Shown here piece by piece: positions 1-7,292 of a stretch of 64,000 nucleotides of DNA (within the stretch, counting starts at the first letter, position 1; the number at the start of each line of letters is the position of its first letter). The stretch comes from Nocardioides lacusdianchii (lineage in GTDB: Bacteria > Actinomycetota > Actinomycetes > Propionibacteriales > Nocardioidaceae), in NCBI RefSeq assembly GCF_020102855.1, contig NZ_JADHZD010000001.1, positions 434,001 through 498,000 of the forward strand, given 5' to 3'. A model generated the notes under the pieces. It searched no databases. It saw nothing but the letters and a program-made list of their open reading frames with translations, and had not been told where the DNA came from. The position numbers and the translations under genes were made by a program.

Positions 1-1
1 G

Positions 2-394
2 GTCACCGAGTCGGGCGTCCCGATGCTCGACGTGCCGGGCGCGGCGCACGCCGCCGAGCACTGCTCGATCGGCCTCCTCCCCCTCTTCGCCACGTGCGAC
101 CGGTGGGACATCGGCGGGGTCTCGACCGCCCGCCACGCCGACACGGGCCTGCTCACCGTCTTCGTGTACGACGGCCACCCGGGCGGCGCGGGTTTCGCCG
201 AGCGGGGCTTCCGCACCGCGGTGGCGTGGTTGTCGGCCACCCGCGAGGCGATCGCGAGCTGCGAGTGCGCGAGCGGGTGCCCGTCGTGCATCCAGTCACC
301 GAAGTGCGGCAACCAGAACAACCCCCTCGACAAGCCCGGCGCCATCGCCCTGCTGGACGCCCTCCTCGCGGGTGCACCCCGCGAGGGGGAATGA
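2..394 (+). CDS. C-terminal end of DEAD/DEAH-box helicase with DUF1998 (MrfA-like) zinc domain, 5' cut by window edge
   Basis: Only the last 130 residues are present, and the reading frame is open from base 2. The visible part is the end of a DUF1998 module. It has the conserved [15 protein letters not shown] stretch, then a cysteine cluster ([10 protein letters not shown] plus one more Cys six residues on) that in this family binds zinc. Relatives are SF2 helicases of the MrfA/Rv3649 type, which act on damaged DNA. The ATPase core lies outside the window. In M. tuberculosis the same helicase sits just before the tad-like operon, as here, which supports the call. The internal ATG at 23 is not a real start. 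Confidence 0.85.
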   Translation, partial: VTESGVPMLDVPGAAHAAEHCSIGLLPLFATCDRWDIGGVSTARHADTGLLTVFVYDGHPGGAGFAERGFRTAVAWLSATREAIASCECASGCPSCIQSPKCGNQNNPLDKPGAIALLDALLAGAPREGE

Positions 395-409
395 CGCTAG
401 ATTCGGCAC

Positions 410-715
410 ATGGTGATCCTCGGTCTTGGCCTGCTGATCCTCGGCGGCATCGCGATCCTCTCCGCCGTCTTCGTCAGCGAGCCCGGGTCGGGTGGTGAGC
501 TGCTCGGTTTCGACGTGACCACGCTCGAGTCCTTCTTCGTCGGCGTCGCCGCGGGCGCGGCCATCCTGTGGGGCTTCTCGATCCTCAAGTGGGGCACCCG
601 TCGCAGCCTCGCGCACCGCAAGGAACGCAAGGAGCTGACCGAGCTCAACGCGAAGCTCGAGCGGGTCGAGGCCGAGCGCCGGTCGGACGACCCCGAGCGC
701 CGCGACGCCGTCTGA
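410..715 (+). CDS. Small two-TM membrane protein with C-terminal coiled coil
   Basis: The 101-residue protein has a hydrophobic segment at about residues 1-22 and a second at about 40-58, joined by a short polar loop. A basic, charged helix rich in Arg, Lys and Glu (about 65-95) follows and is probably a cytoplasmic coiled coil. This arrangement resembles LapA-type small membrane proteins, but I cannot assign a function. A TAGATT hexamer ends six bases before the ATG and there is no Shine-Dalgarno sequence, so the mRNA is probably leaderless. The gene converges on the tad operon, with only a few bases between their ends. Confidence 0.6.
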   Translation: MVILGLGLLILGGIAILSAVFVSEPGSGGELLGFDVTTLESFFVGVAAGAAILWGFSILKWGTRRSLAHRKERKELTELNAKLERVEAERRSDDPERRDAV

Positions 716-719
716 GGGC

Positions 720-1067
720 CTAGCCAGGACCGGCCCTCGCCTCCGCGCTCACCCGCACGTCACGCCACGGGACCCGCGGTCCGGGCACCGAGACGGTGAC
801 CGTGACCTCGCGCCCGACCACCTGGCACCGGTCGAGGGAGGCCGCGTTGGCCGCCGCGACCCGGGCGGCCGCGTCGCACCCCGTCGCCGGGTCGTCGGCC
901 CCTCCGAGGGCGGCCAGGTCGGCAGCCGCCTGCGCCTGACGCTGCGCGGTCACCAGGCCTCCGACGGCGGCGAGCCCCGCTGCGACGAACATCAGCACCC
1001 CCGCCATCGCCACCACCAGGACCGTCGCGGCACCGTCGTCGCGGCGCGACCGACCCGCCGCGCTCAC
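720..1067 (-). CDS. TadE/TadG-like secretion-neighbourhood protein (Rv3654c type)
   Basis: This 115-residue protein starts with a short basic tail (RSRRDDGAATVLVVAMAG) followed by one transmembrane helix. That is the pseudopilin-like N-terminus of the helicase/secretion-neighbourhood TadE-like family. The rest is small and Ala/Gly-rich, with two cysteines (in CDAAA and CQVVG) that could form a disulfide outside the membrane. It is the last gene of the leftward tad operon and overlaps the preceding TadE gene by four bases. The proposed role is a minor pilin or assembly factor of the Flp/Tad machine. Its position matches Rv3654c of M. tuberculosis. Confidence 0.75.
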   Translation of the reverse strand: MSAAGRSRRDDGAATVLVVAMAGVLMFVAAGLAAVGGLVTAQRQAQAAADLAALGGADDPATGCDAAARVAAANAASLDRCQVVGREVTVTVSVPGPRVPWRDVRVSAEARAGPG

Positions 1068-1426
1068 GACGCCTCGGCCAGCGCGACCGCGTGGGCCGAC
1101 ACCGTGACACCCGGCAGCGCGCCGAGCAGCCCTCCCGGGCCGGCCACCCGGACGCTCGTGGTGACCTCGACCTGACCGGCCCCTTCGTCCACGCTCACCC
1201 GGGCCCCGTCGGGGGCGATGCGGAGCGCCACCGCGCGAGCCGAGGAGACGTCGTCACCCCGCGCCACCGCGCGCGCCGCCTCCCGCGAGGCGTCGATGAC
1301 CCGCACCTGGGCCGCGCCGAGCGCCAGCATCCACACCAGCCCGGCGGTCAGCGCGACGAGCAGCGGGATGCCGAGGGCGAGCTCGGCGGTGGCCGCTCCC
1401 CGCTCGCGCCGAGCCCGCCTGCCCAT
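1064..1426 (-). CDS. tadE: TadE family minor pilin-like protein (Rv3655c type)
   Basis: The 120-residue protein begins RRARRERGAATAELALGIPLL, the typical TadE N-terminus: a basic tail, then a processed-pilin-like motif with an Ala/Glu pair at the head of one TM helix (about residues 14-36). The remaining roughly 80 residues are a predicted extracytoplasmic domain. TadE proteins are minor pilins or assembly factors of Flp/Tad pili. The gene overlaps both neighbours by ATGA junctions, so it is translationally coupled to the pilin gene upstream. No prepilin peptidase gene is present in this operon. Confidence 0.8.
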   Translation of the reverse strand: MGRRARRERGAATAELALGIPLLVALTAGLVWMLALGAAQVRVIDASREAARAVARGDDVSSARAVALRIAPDGARVSVDEGAGQVEVTTSVRVAGPGGLLGALPGVTVSAHAVALAEAS

Positions 1427-1599
1427 CAGCCGATGCCCAGCAGGCCCATGACGTGGTCGAAGAGCCGCTCGAGCAGCTGGTCACCGAACTTGCCGGTGAG
1501 CAGCGTGTAGAGCAGTCCCGCGAAGCCGGCCCCGGCAGCTGTCCCGACGGCGTACTCCGCCGTGGTGATGCCGGACTCGTCGTGGCGTCGGATCTTCAT
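1426..1599 (-). CDS. Flp-type pilin, DUF4244 family (Rv3656c type)
   Basis: I start this 57-residue protein at the ATG giving MKIRRHDESGITTAEYAVG. A longer open frame continues upstream, but the extension lacks family features. The ESGITTAEYAVGT segment is a classic Flp/type IVb prepilin junction: cleavage is expected after the Gly, leaving a mature protein with Glu at position 5 or 6 and a hydrophobic helix. The mature product would be only about 47 residues, typical of Flp pilins. It lies between the tadC-like and tadE-like genes. A gap of about 140 bases upstream could hold its own promoter or an RNA processing site, since pilin is needed in excess. Confidence 0.8.
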   Translation of the reverse strand: MKIRRHDESGITTAEYAVGTAAGAGFAGLLYTLLTGKFGDQLLERLFDHVMGLLGIG

Positions 1600-1739
1600 C
1601 GCTTCCCCTGTCGTCCCGGGGCTCCCGATGAGCCCCGCTGGCTCCACCCTCGGCCGCCCGACCGACGCCGCGCACCCGCCCGTTCCCGGGCCTGTGGATC
1701 GCGTCCTCCGCGGGCGACCTGTGGACGGTTGGTGGCCCG

Positions 1740-2426
1740 TCACGGGGCCACCGACCCGAAGAGGGAGGCGACGGTCGGCACCACCCCGAGCAGCAGGAAG
1801 GCCGGCAGCAGGCACACCCCGAGCGGGACCGCGGCCGACACCCCGACCTTGCGGGCGGCGTCCTCGGCGCGGCCCAGCGACTCGCGCTCGAGCTCGTCGG
1901 CGAGCCGCTCGACGGCTTGCACGACCGAGGCGCCGGAGGCCTGGGAACGCACCATCGCGCGGGCCAGCGGAGCGAGCGCGGGGTCGCGGGCGAGGGTGTC
2001 CCAGGCCTCGGCACCCGACGCGCCCCAGCGTGAGCGCTCCACGACGGGCGCCAGGCGCTCGGCCGTCGGGCCGGGCATGGCCGCGCAGACCCGGGCCAGC
2101 CCGGAGACGGGTTCGGCTCCCGCTCGCAGGGTGGAGGCGAAGAGGGAGACGAGGTGCGGCAGCGAGCGCTCCACCTCCTCCCTCTCGCGGCGCGAGGCCG
2201 AGGACTCAGCCCGCGCCAGCACGTGCCGGGCACCGAGACCAGCGACGACCGCGGCCACCATGCCGGCAACACCGCCGACGACGAGCCAGGCAGCGAGCGC
2301 GACGCCCACCACGGCGACCGGGCGCACGCCGGGCCGGGCGGCGGTGCGCTGCCGAGGTGGCGCCACCGACGGGGGCAGCCAGCACAGCACGGCAGCGGTC
2401 GCGGCGAGAACCGTCACCCACGTCAT
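1740..2426 (-). CDS. tadC: TadC-like inner-membrane platform protein (type II secretion F domain)
   Basis: The 228-residue protein has N-terminal TM helices, a cytoplasmic type II secretion system F domain at about residues 70-190 (ERSLPHLVSLFASTLRAGAEP to the RAMVRSQASGASVVQAVERLADELE region), and a hydrophobic C-terminus (PLGVCLLPAFLLLGVVPTV). Such proteins pair with TadB to form the platform that the TadA ATPase drives. I chose the ATG that overlaps the tadB stop (ATGA). The longer upstream frame runs antisense-like through tadB and is not credible. It corresponds by order to Rv3657c. Confidence 0.85.
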   Translation of the reverse strand: MTWVTVLAATAAVLCWLPPSVAPPRQRTAARPGVRPVAVVGVALAAWLVVGGVAGMVAAVVAGLGARHVLARAESSASRREREEVERSLPHLVSLFASTLRAGAEPVSGLARVCAAMPGPTAERLAPVVERSRWGASGAEAWDTLARDPALAPLARAMVRSQASGASVVQAVERLADELERESLGRAEDAARKVGVSAAVPLGVCLLPAFLLLGVVPTVASLFGSVAP

Positions 2427-3100
2427 GGCGCGGCCGCCCGGTCCGCCAGCCGCTCGATCCACCACAGCCCCAGCCCCAGCAGGCCCAGTCCCAGCACGAG
2501 GCAGCCCAGCCCGACGGGCGTCGCCAGCAGGAAGGCCCACGGGTCCGAGCCCGCACCCGAGCCCATGAGCAGGACCGCCAGCGGCAGGCAGGCCACGAGA
2601 CGGGCGGTGGCCCGGGCCGAGGCCAGCTCGGAGTCGATGAGGCGGCGAGTGCGCCGGTGGGCGCGCAGGCCGCGGGCGGTGCGTTCGAGCGCGGCCGCGA
2701 GGCCGTGCCCCGAGTCGTGCGCGACCTGCCAGGCGCCTGCGACCCATCGCAGGTCCGTGGCGCCGCGGCGCTCGTGGGCCAAGCGGCGCATCGCGTCGGG
2801 GACGTCCGCGCCGAGGCGGGCGGCCTCCACCGCGACGTCGAGCGGTGGCCATCGCTCCGCCGCCGAGGCCAGCGCGGCGGCGGCAGGGCGGCCGGCTGCC
2901 AGCTCGGCGGCGAGCAGGTCGCACACCTCGAGCACCGCCGCCTGCGTCGCCGCGGTCTCGCGGCGTCCGGCCCAGGGCACCGCGGGGCGCGGTCGTGGTC
3001 GGCCGGGTCTCCCCGGCCCGCGGACGGCACTCGTCCCTCCCGCCGGGACCCACGCTGCCACCGCAGCCGCGGCGAGGAGCGCCACCAGCCAGGCGCTCAC
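2423..3100 (-). CDS. tadB: TadB-like inner-membrane platform protein
   Basis: This 225-residue protein has an N-terminal TM segment, a basic Pro/Arg linker, a central helical type II secretion F-like domain (about residues 55-155, including DSGHGLAAALERTARGL) and two C-terminal TM helices. It is short for TadB, as is usual for the actinobacterial version (Rv3658c). It is predicted to form a membrane platform with TadC. It is coupled by four-base overlaps to tadA upstream and tadC downstream. Confidence 0.82.
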   Translation of the reverse strand: MSAWLVALLAAAAVAAWVPAGGTSAVRGPGRPGRPRPRPAVPWAGRRETAATQAAVLEVCDLLAAELAAGRPAAAALASAAERWPPLDVAVEAARLGADVPDAMRRLAHERRGATDLRWVAGAWQVAHDSGHGLAAALERTARGLRAHRRTRRLIDSELASARATARLVACLPLAVLLMGSGAGSDPWAFLLATPVGLGCLVLGLGLLGLGLWWIERLADRAAAP

Positions 3101-4272
3101 GGGACCGCCGACCCGAGCCGTGCGGCGAGGGTGGACGCGGCCGGCCCGCGCACCACCCGGTCGGCCTCGAAGGTCACCGCGGTGCGCAGCACCACCATTC
3201 CCGACGCGTCGCGCTCGGGCACCCCGAGCTCGAGGACGCGGCGTCGGCCGTCACGCCCGCGGCCCAGGTGGATCACCACGTCGAGCGCGGCGGCGAGCTG
3301 GCTGTGCGCCGCCTCCCGCGGCAGCCCGGCGGCCAACGACAGGGCCTCGATCCGGGCGGGCACGTCGGCCGCGGAGTTGGCGTGGAGGGTGCCGCAGCCG
3401 CCGCCGTGGCCGGTGTTGAGCGCCGCGAGCAGGTCGACCACCTCGGCCCCGCGCACCTCCCCGACCACCAGCCGGTCGGGTCGCATCCGCAGCGCCTGGC
3501 GCACGAGCGTCTGCAGCGTGATCTCGCCGGCGCCCTCGATGTTGGGTGGCCGGCTCTCCATCGCGACCACGTGCGGGTGCTCGGGCCTCAGCTCGCTGGC
3601 GTCCTCGACCAGCACGATCCGCTCGCCGGCGTCGACCAGGGACAGCAGGGCCGACAGCACCGAGGTCTTGCCGGTGCCGGTCCCGCCGGTCACGAGGAAC
3701 GCGCAGCGGGAGTCGACGACCTCCTCGAGCAGGAAGGCCCCGTCAGGCGGCACCGCTCCGGCCGCGACGAGCTCGGGCAGCGTCCAGACCCGGCCGCGAG
3801 GCACCCGCAGCGACACGACCGTGCCCGAGCGGGCGACCGGGGCCAGCACCGCGTGGAAGCGGGTGCCGTCGGGGAGGCGTACGTCGGCGTGCGGGGTCGC
3901 GTCGTCGAGGCGCCGCCCGGCGGAGGCCGCGAGCCGCTGCGCGAGGCGGCGCACCGCGGCGTCGTCGGGGAAGGACACCGCAGCACGCTCGAGCCCCGCG
4001 CCGCGGTCGATCCACACGTCGTCGGGCCCGTTGACCAGCACGTCGGTCACGTCGGGCAGCCGCAGCAGCTCCTCGAGCGGCCCCGCACCGAGCACGTCGC
4101 GTCGGAGCAGGTCGTGCACGGCGAGCACGGTCGCGTCCCCCACCGGTGATCCCGACGCCCGCAGCGCCTCGGCCACCCGGTGGGGCGTCAGGTCGCCGAC
4201 GGAGCCGGCCAGCCGGCGGCGTACGTCGTCGAGGACGGCCGTGGGCACCGCCGGGACCGCGGGGGCACTCAT
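3097..4272 (-). CDS. tadA: TadA/CpaF-type secretion ATPase
   Basis: The hexameric ATPase of Tad pilus assembly has 391 residues when started at MSAPAVPAV, whose ATG overlaps the ssd stop. An N-terminal helical domain is followed by the GSPII_E/CpaF core. The Walker A motif GGTGTGKTSV lies at about 196-205, an acidic LVEDASEL stretch at about 221-228, the Walker B RPDRLVVGEVRGAE at about 265-278, and the His box GTLHANS at about 294-300. All catalytic elements are present, so it should be active. The longer upstream open frame overlaps ssd out of frame and was rejected. It corresponds to Rv3659c. Confidence 0.93.
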   Translation of the reverse strand: MSAPAVPAVPTAVLDDVRRRLAGSVGDLTPHRVAEALRASGSPVGDATVLAVHDLLRRDVLGAGPLEELLRLPDVTDVLVNGPDDVWIDRGAGLERAAVSFPDDAAVRRLAQRLAASAGRRLDDATPHADVRLPDGTRFHAVLAPVARSGTVVSLRVPRGRVWTLPELVAAGAVPPDGAFLLEEVVDSRCAFLVTGGTGTGKTSVLSALLSLVDAGERIVLVEDASELRPEHPHVVAMESRPPNIEGAGEITLQTLVRQALRMRPDRLVVGEVRGAEVVDLLAALNTGHGGGCGTLHANSAADVPARIEALSLAAGLPREAAHSQLAAALDVVIHLGRGRDGRRRVLELGVPERDASGMVVLRTAVTFEADRVVRGPAASTLAARLGSAVP

Positions 4273-5276
4273 GCCGCCTCCAGGAGGCTCCGCGCGGCCC
4301 GCGCGAGCGGACCGCGGCCGGTGAGCGGGCCGAGCCCACGGTCGACCGAGGCGGCCAGGCCGCGCTGGTCGGCGACGGACGCCACCACCGGCAACCCGGT
4401 CACGCGCTCCGCGTCGGCGTCGCCGAGCGCCCCGGGTCGCACCACCAGTCCGGCGTCGGCGTCGCGGCCCAGCGTCGCGACGAGGCGTGCGGTGGCGGCG
4501 AGGGCCGGCACCGTGGCGGGCGTGACGACGAGCAGGTCGTCGCACCTCTCGACGAGCTCGGCCAGGCACGGGTCCTGCCGGGCGAGGTCGAGCACGACGA
4601 GGTCGTGGCCCCGCGCCGCCGACGGGAGGATCCGGCGCGCGGTCGGCACGTCGAGCCGCCGCTGCAGGCCCGACCACGTCAGCACGCCGAGGTGGTCGCG
4701 CCGCGGGACCGCCTCCCGCAGAGCCCGCGCGCCGAGGCGTCCGGCCGTGTCGACCAGGCCCTCCCACCGCACGCCCGGGCGCTCCTCCATCCCGAGCAAC
4801 CGGTCCAGCCCCGCCCCCAGCGGGTCGGCGTCGACCAGCAGCGTCGGGGCACTCAGGGAGTGCCACTGGGCGAGCGCGCAGGCGAGCGTCGTCGCCCCGG
4901 CCCCGCCCGCGCCGCCCACCACGCCGACGGTGCGCCCCGGCGAGGCCCGCTCACCCACGTCGGCCAGGGCCTCCACCAACCACGGAGCCGCATCCGGCAG
5001 GTCGACCACCGACGCCGCCCCGATCGTCACCGCGGCCCGGAAGACGATGTCGGCCGGCGACAGGCCGACGACGTGCACGTCGGGTCGACGCGGCGGGGCG
5101 AGCGCCACGACCTCGTCGGCAAGATCGACCCCGACCAGCACGAGGTCGGCGCGGATCCAGGTCGCCAGGCAGAGCGCGGGGTCGCCACCCACCTCCACCT
5201 CGACGCCCGCCGCCGCGCAGAGCGGGACGACGGCGTCGTGGACGGGACCGGAGCGGGTGAGGAGGAGGACGGGCAT
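4269..5276 (-). CDS. ssd: Ssd-like septum-site/CpaE-type ATPase-fold protein
   Basis: The 335-residue protein has an N-terminal receiver-like half (about 1-105) and a C-terminal ParA/MinD-like half. The P-loop position at about 121-130 reads GGAGGAGATT and lacks the usual lysine of GGxGKT, as in mycobacterial Ssd, so classical ATP hydrolysis is doubtful. Ssd of M. tuberculosis (Rv3660c) is described as a MinD-like septum regulator. In tad operons the same slot is taken by CpaE/TadZ, which localises the pilus machine. I start at MPVLLLTRSG rather than eight codons upstream because the family begins there. It is the first gene of the leftward tad operon. Confidence 0.8.
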   Translation of the reverse strand: MPVLLLTRSGPVHDAVVPLCAAAGVEVEVGGDPALCLATWIRADLVLVGVDLADEVVALAPPRRPDVHVVGLSPADIVFRAAVTIGAASVVDLPDAAPWLVEALADVGERASPGRTVGVVGGAGGAGATTLACALAQWHSLSAPTLLVDADPLGAGLDRLLGMEERPGVRWEGLVDTAGRLGARALREAVPRRDHLGVLTWSGLQRRLDVPTARRILPSAARGHDLVVLDLARQDPCLAELVERCDDLLVVTPATVPALAATARLVATLGRDADAGLVVRPGALGDADAERVTGLPVVASVADQRGLAASVDRGLGPLTGRGPLARAARSLLEAA

Positions 5277-5410
5277 GGCGACGAGCCTGCGCCGGGCCAC
5301 CCACGCCGGCCAGTGCGGCGTACGGATCCCTGTGGACGACGCGTCCCGGAGCCCGCCTGTGGACGGTAGATGGCCCGTCCCGCAGGCCCGGAGCCCCCTA
5401 CGATGAGCCC

Positions 5411-6202
5411 ATGACCCGCCCCACCGCGGCCTTCTTCGACCTCGACAAGACGATCATCGCCAAGTCGAGCACGTTGGCCTTCAGCCGCGAGTTCCAGGCG
5501 GGCGGCCTCATCTCGAGACGCGCGATGCTGCGCTCGGCCTACGCGCAGTTCGTCTTCTTCACCGGCGGCGCCGACCACGACCAGATGGACAAGATGCGGC
5601 TGTTCATGTCGCAGCTGTGCGCCGGCTGGGACGTGGCGACGGTGCGCGAGATCGTCCATGACACGCTCAACAACATCGTCGAGCCCCTCGTCTACGAGGA
5701 GGCCGTGCGGCTGATGGAGGAGCACCGCGCGGAGGGGCGCGACATCGTCATCGTCTCCGCGTCCGGCGCCGAGGTGGTCGAGCCGATCGGCCAGATGCTC
5801 GGCGCGGACCGGGTGATCGCCACCCGGATGGAGATCGTCGACGGCAAGTACACCGGCGAGATCGACTACTACGCCTACGCCGAGGAGAAGGCGCGGGCGA
5901 TCGAGCACCTCTCCGCCACCATCGGCTACGACCTCGACGAGTGCTACGCCTACAGCGACTCGGTCACCGACGTGCACATGCTCGAGGTGGTGGGCCACCC
6001 GTTCGCGGTGAACCCCGACCGTGAGCTGCGGCGGATCGCGACCGCGAAGGACTGGCCGGTGCTGAGCTTCGTGCGACCGGTCGCGCTGCGCTCGCGGGTG
6101 CCGCTCCCGCCGGCGCGCCAGACGCTCGCCGCCCTCGCCGTGGGCGGTGCGATGGCTGCTGGCGGCGTGATGTGGGCCAATCATCGCCGCCGGACGACCT
6201 GA
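5411..6202 (+). CDS. HAD-IB family phosphatase with C-terminal TM helix (Rv3661 type)
   Basis: This 263-residue protein belongs to the SerB-like HAD-IB group. Motif I is FFDLDKTI with the nucleophile Asp10 and the acid/base Asp12. Motif II is in IVIVSASG. The motif IV acidic cluster is YSDSVTDVHML (about 180-190). A hydrophobic stretch near the C-terminus (TLAALAVGGAMAAGGVMW) suggests a membrane tether. The natural substrate is unknown; annotated homologues range from phosphoserine phosphatase to inhibitor-of-morphological-differentiation proteins. A TACGAT hexamer ends six bases before the ATG, pointing to a leaderless transcript divergent from the tad operon. Confidence 0.85.
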   Translation: MTRPTAAFFDLDKTIIAKSSTLAFSREFQAGGLISRRAMLRSAYAQFVFFTGGADHDQMDKMRLFMSQLCAGWDVATVREIVHDTLNNIVEPLVYEEAVRLMEEHRAEGRDIVIVSASGAEVVEPIGQMLGADRVIATRMEIVDGKYTGEIDYYAYAEEKARAIEHLSATIGYDLDECYAYSDSVTDVHMLEVVGHPFAVNPDRELRRIATAKDWPVLSFVRPVALRSRVPLPPARQTLAALAVGGAMAAGGVMWANHRRRTT

Positions 6203-6250
6203 TCCCCGCCCGATCCCCGTGCACCCACCGCCGGGGGCAGAAGTCAACCC

Positions 6251-6279
6251 TTGAAGGTGCCGCCCGGCAGGACTACAAC
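6251..6279 (+). promoter_or_regulatory. Strong sigma70-type promoter for the Ms1/6S-like RNA
   Basis: A TTGAAG -35 hexamer (6251-6256) is separated by exactly 17 bases from a TACAAC -10 hexamer (6274-6279). This is close to consensus and unusually good for such GC-rich DNA. Transcription would begin near 6286. No coding region follows on this strand, which fits a promoter dedicated to a highly expressed small RNA. Confidence 0.65.
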
Positions 6280-6285
6280 TGAGTC

Positions 6286-6455
6286 AGAACTCCAGAGCAG
6301 CACGTGATCCAGGTACCCACGCGGCGATCCACCCATCCGATGGGGTGCTAGCCATTCGGGATGTTCCCGAGGGCGGCGACTTAGAGAATGCACGCTTGGT
6401 AGCCAGGCATCACGTGTCAGCGGCGGCACCCGATCCTCGTGAACGGGTGCCGCTC
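6286..6455 (+). ncRNA. Candidate Ms1/6S-like regulatory RNA (MTS2823/scr3559 locus)
   Basis: The interval between the Rv3661-type and Rv3662c-type genes is the position of Ms1 (MTS2823) in mycobacteria and of its Streptomyces counterpart. Ms1 is known to bind core RNA polymerase. Here about 170 bases follow a near-consensus promoter. CACGTGAT (6301-6308) pairs perfectly with ATCACGTG (6409-6416), and TACC (6314-6317) with GGTA (6398-6401), closing one long rod-like hairpin. Internal hairpins include CGGGA-TGT-TCCCG at 6357-6369. A 10-bp GC stem (6423-6432 with 6444-6453) ends the element. Synteny, promoter and structure agree; sequence homology could not be tested here. The predicted length is shorter than the roughly 300-nt mycobacterial RNA. 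Confidence 0.6.
6423..6453. terminator. 10-bp hairpin between the small RNA and the convergent Rv3662c-type gene
   Basis: GCGGCACCCG and CGGGTGCCGC form a perfect 10-bp stem around an 11-base loop. No U-tract follows, which is common in actinobacterial terminators. It lies just outside the stop codon of the leftward gene and at the end of the rightward RNA, so it may stop transcription from both sides. Confidence 0.55.
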
Positions 6456-6477
6456 GCATGCCCGGACCGGTGAGGGC

Positions 6478-7194
6478 TCAGCTGCGCAGCGGCGAGGCCT
6501 CGGCGCCCGCGGAGAACGCCTCCGCCCCGTAGAGCGCCCACGCGTGCACGCCGCGCGGCCCGCCGTCGCTGTAGGCGCGCAGGTTCGACTCGTACGCCGC
6601 CCGCTGGGCCAGGTGCCCGGCCTCGGGCACGACCAGCGACTTGGCGTCGACGCCGCGCGAGACCAGCACGAGGCGCTCGAGCGCGCGGGCGACGATCCCG
6701 TTGTGAGAGGCGAAGGGGGCGGCGGTGGCGACGTCGGCGTGCGCGATCGCTGCCACCAGGAGCGCGGGGGCGTCGGTGTCGGACAGCAGGAGCTCGGCGA
6801 CCCCGCGCAGCCGGTCGGCCGAGGCCGCGTCGCGCGGACGGCCGAGCTCGTCGGCGCCCAGCGCTGCGGAGCCGACGACGGCGTGCAGCCGCGCGATCGC
6901 CTGCAGGGGCGCGGTCTTGAGCAGCGGGGCGAGTCCCAGCATCGAGGTGGAGAGGCGTACGGCGTCGGCGGCGATCTCGTCGGTCTCCCCCGCACGGACC
7001 TCGTCCAGCGTCGAGGACGAGCCCTCGAGCACGGCGCTGGCATGGGCGCCGCGCAGCAGCGACTCGGCGGTCAGCTCCGGCGACGTACGTCGCAGGCCGC
7101 GGTCGCGCAGCATCACGTCGATCCCGTCGCGGGTGCCGGCGTAGGCCGAGCGGACCCCTTCGAGGTCGGTGAGCCAGGCGAGCGGATCGGTCAT
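6478..7194 (-). CDS. Conserved actinobacterial protein, Rv3662c type (Fic-like fold suspected)
   Basis: The 238-residue protein belongs to a family often annotated as oxidoreductase or hypothetical next to the tad locus. It is soluble and rich in helices. The stretch SHNGIVARALERLVLVSRG resembles the active-site helix of Fic/DOC proteins (HxFxxGNGR) but lacks the key residues, so AMP-transferase activity should not be assumed. The start at MTDPLAWL is supported by a TACCGT hexamer (7203-7208 on the minus strand) ending eight bases upstream, implying a leaderless mRNA. The longer upstream frame contains no family features. It converges on the candidate Ms1-like RNA, as in M. tuberculosis. Confidence 0.7.
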   Translation of the reverse strand: MTDPLAWLTDLEGVRSAYAGTRDGIDVMLRDRGLRRTSPELTAESLLRGAHASAVLEGSSSTLDEVRAGETDEIAADAVRLSTSMLGLAPLLKTAPLQAIARLHAVVGSAALGADELGRPRDAASADRLRGVAELLLSDTDAPALLVAAIAHADVATAAPFASHNGIVARALERLVLVSRGVDAKSLVVPEAGHLAQRAAYESNLRAYSDGGPRGVHAWALYGAEAFSAGAEASPLRS

Positions 7195-7215
7195 GGGAAG
7201 GAACGGTAGTCGTGA

Positions 7216-7240
7216 CAACCTTCGGCTCGGACCCTGCGTC
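7216..7240 (+). promoter_or_regulatory. Putative ECF-type promoter of first RTX-like gene (CAACC-N16-CGTC)
   Basis: CAACC at 7216-7220 is followed after 16 bases by CGTC at 7237-7240. ECF sigma factors commonly recognise an AAC-type -35 and a CGTC-type -10 at this spacing. The 10-mer CAACCTTCGG recurs upstream of the second RTX-like gene at 9496, again with C-A-T-C at the equivalent -10 position. The assignment is inference. Confidence 0.35.
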
Positions 7241-7292
7241 CTATCGCAGTACGGTCGAACAGACGCACGCACCGATCTCCCGGGGGGACTCG

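Noticed and set aside
1562..4324. Long 920-codon open frame on the plus strand
   Set aside because: It lies opposite the tadC, tadB and tadA genes, is low-complexity (Arg/Pro/Ser/Ala), and has no domain. It is a mirror frame caused by high GC.
6580..6600. T-loop-like GCAGGTTCGACTC, possible tRNA
   Set aside because: It lies inside the Rv3662c-type coding region and no cloverleaf can be completed around it.
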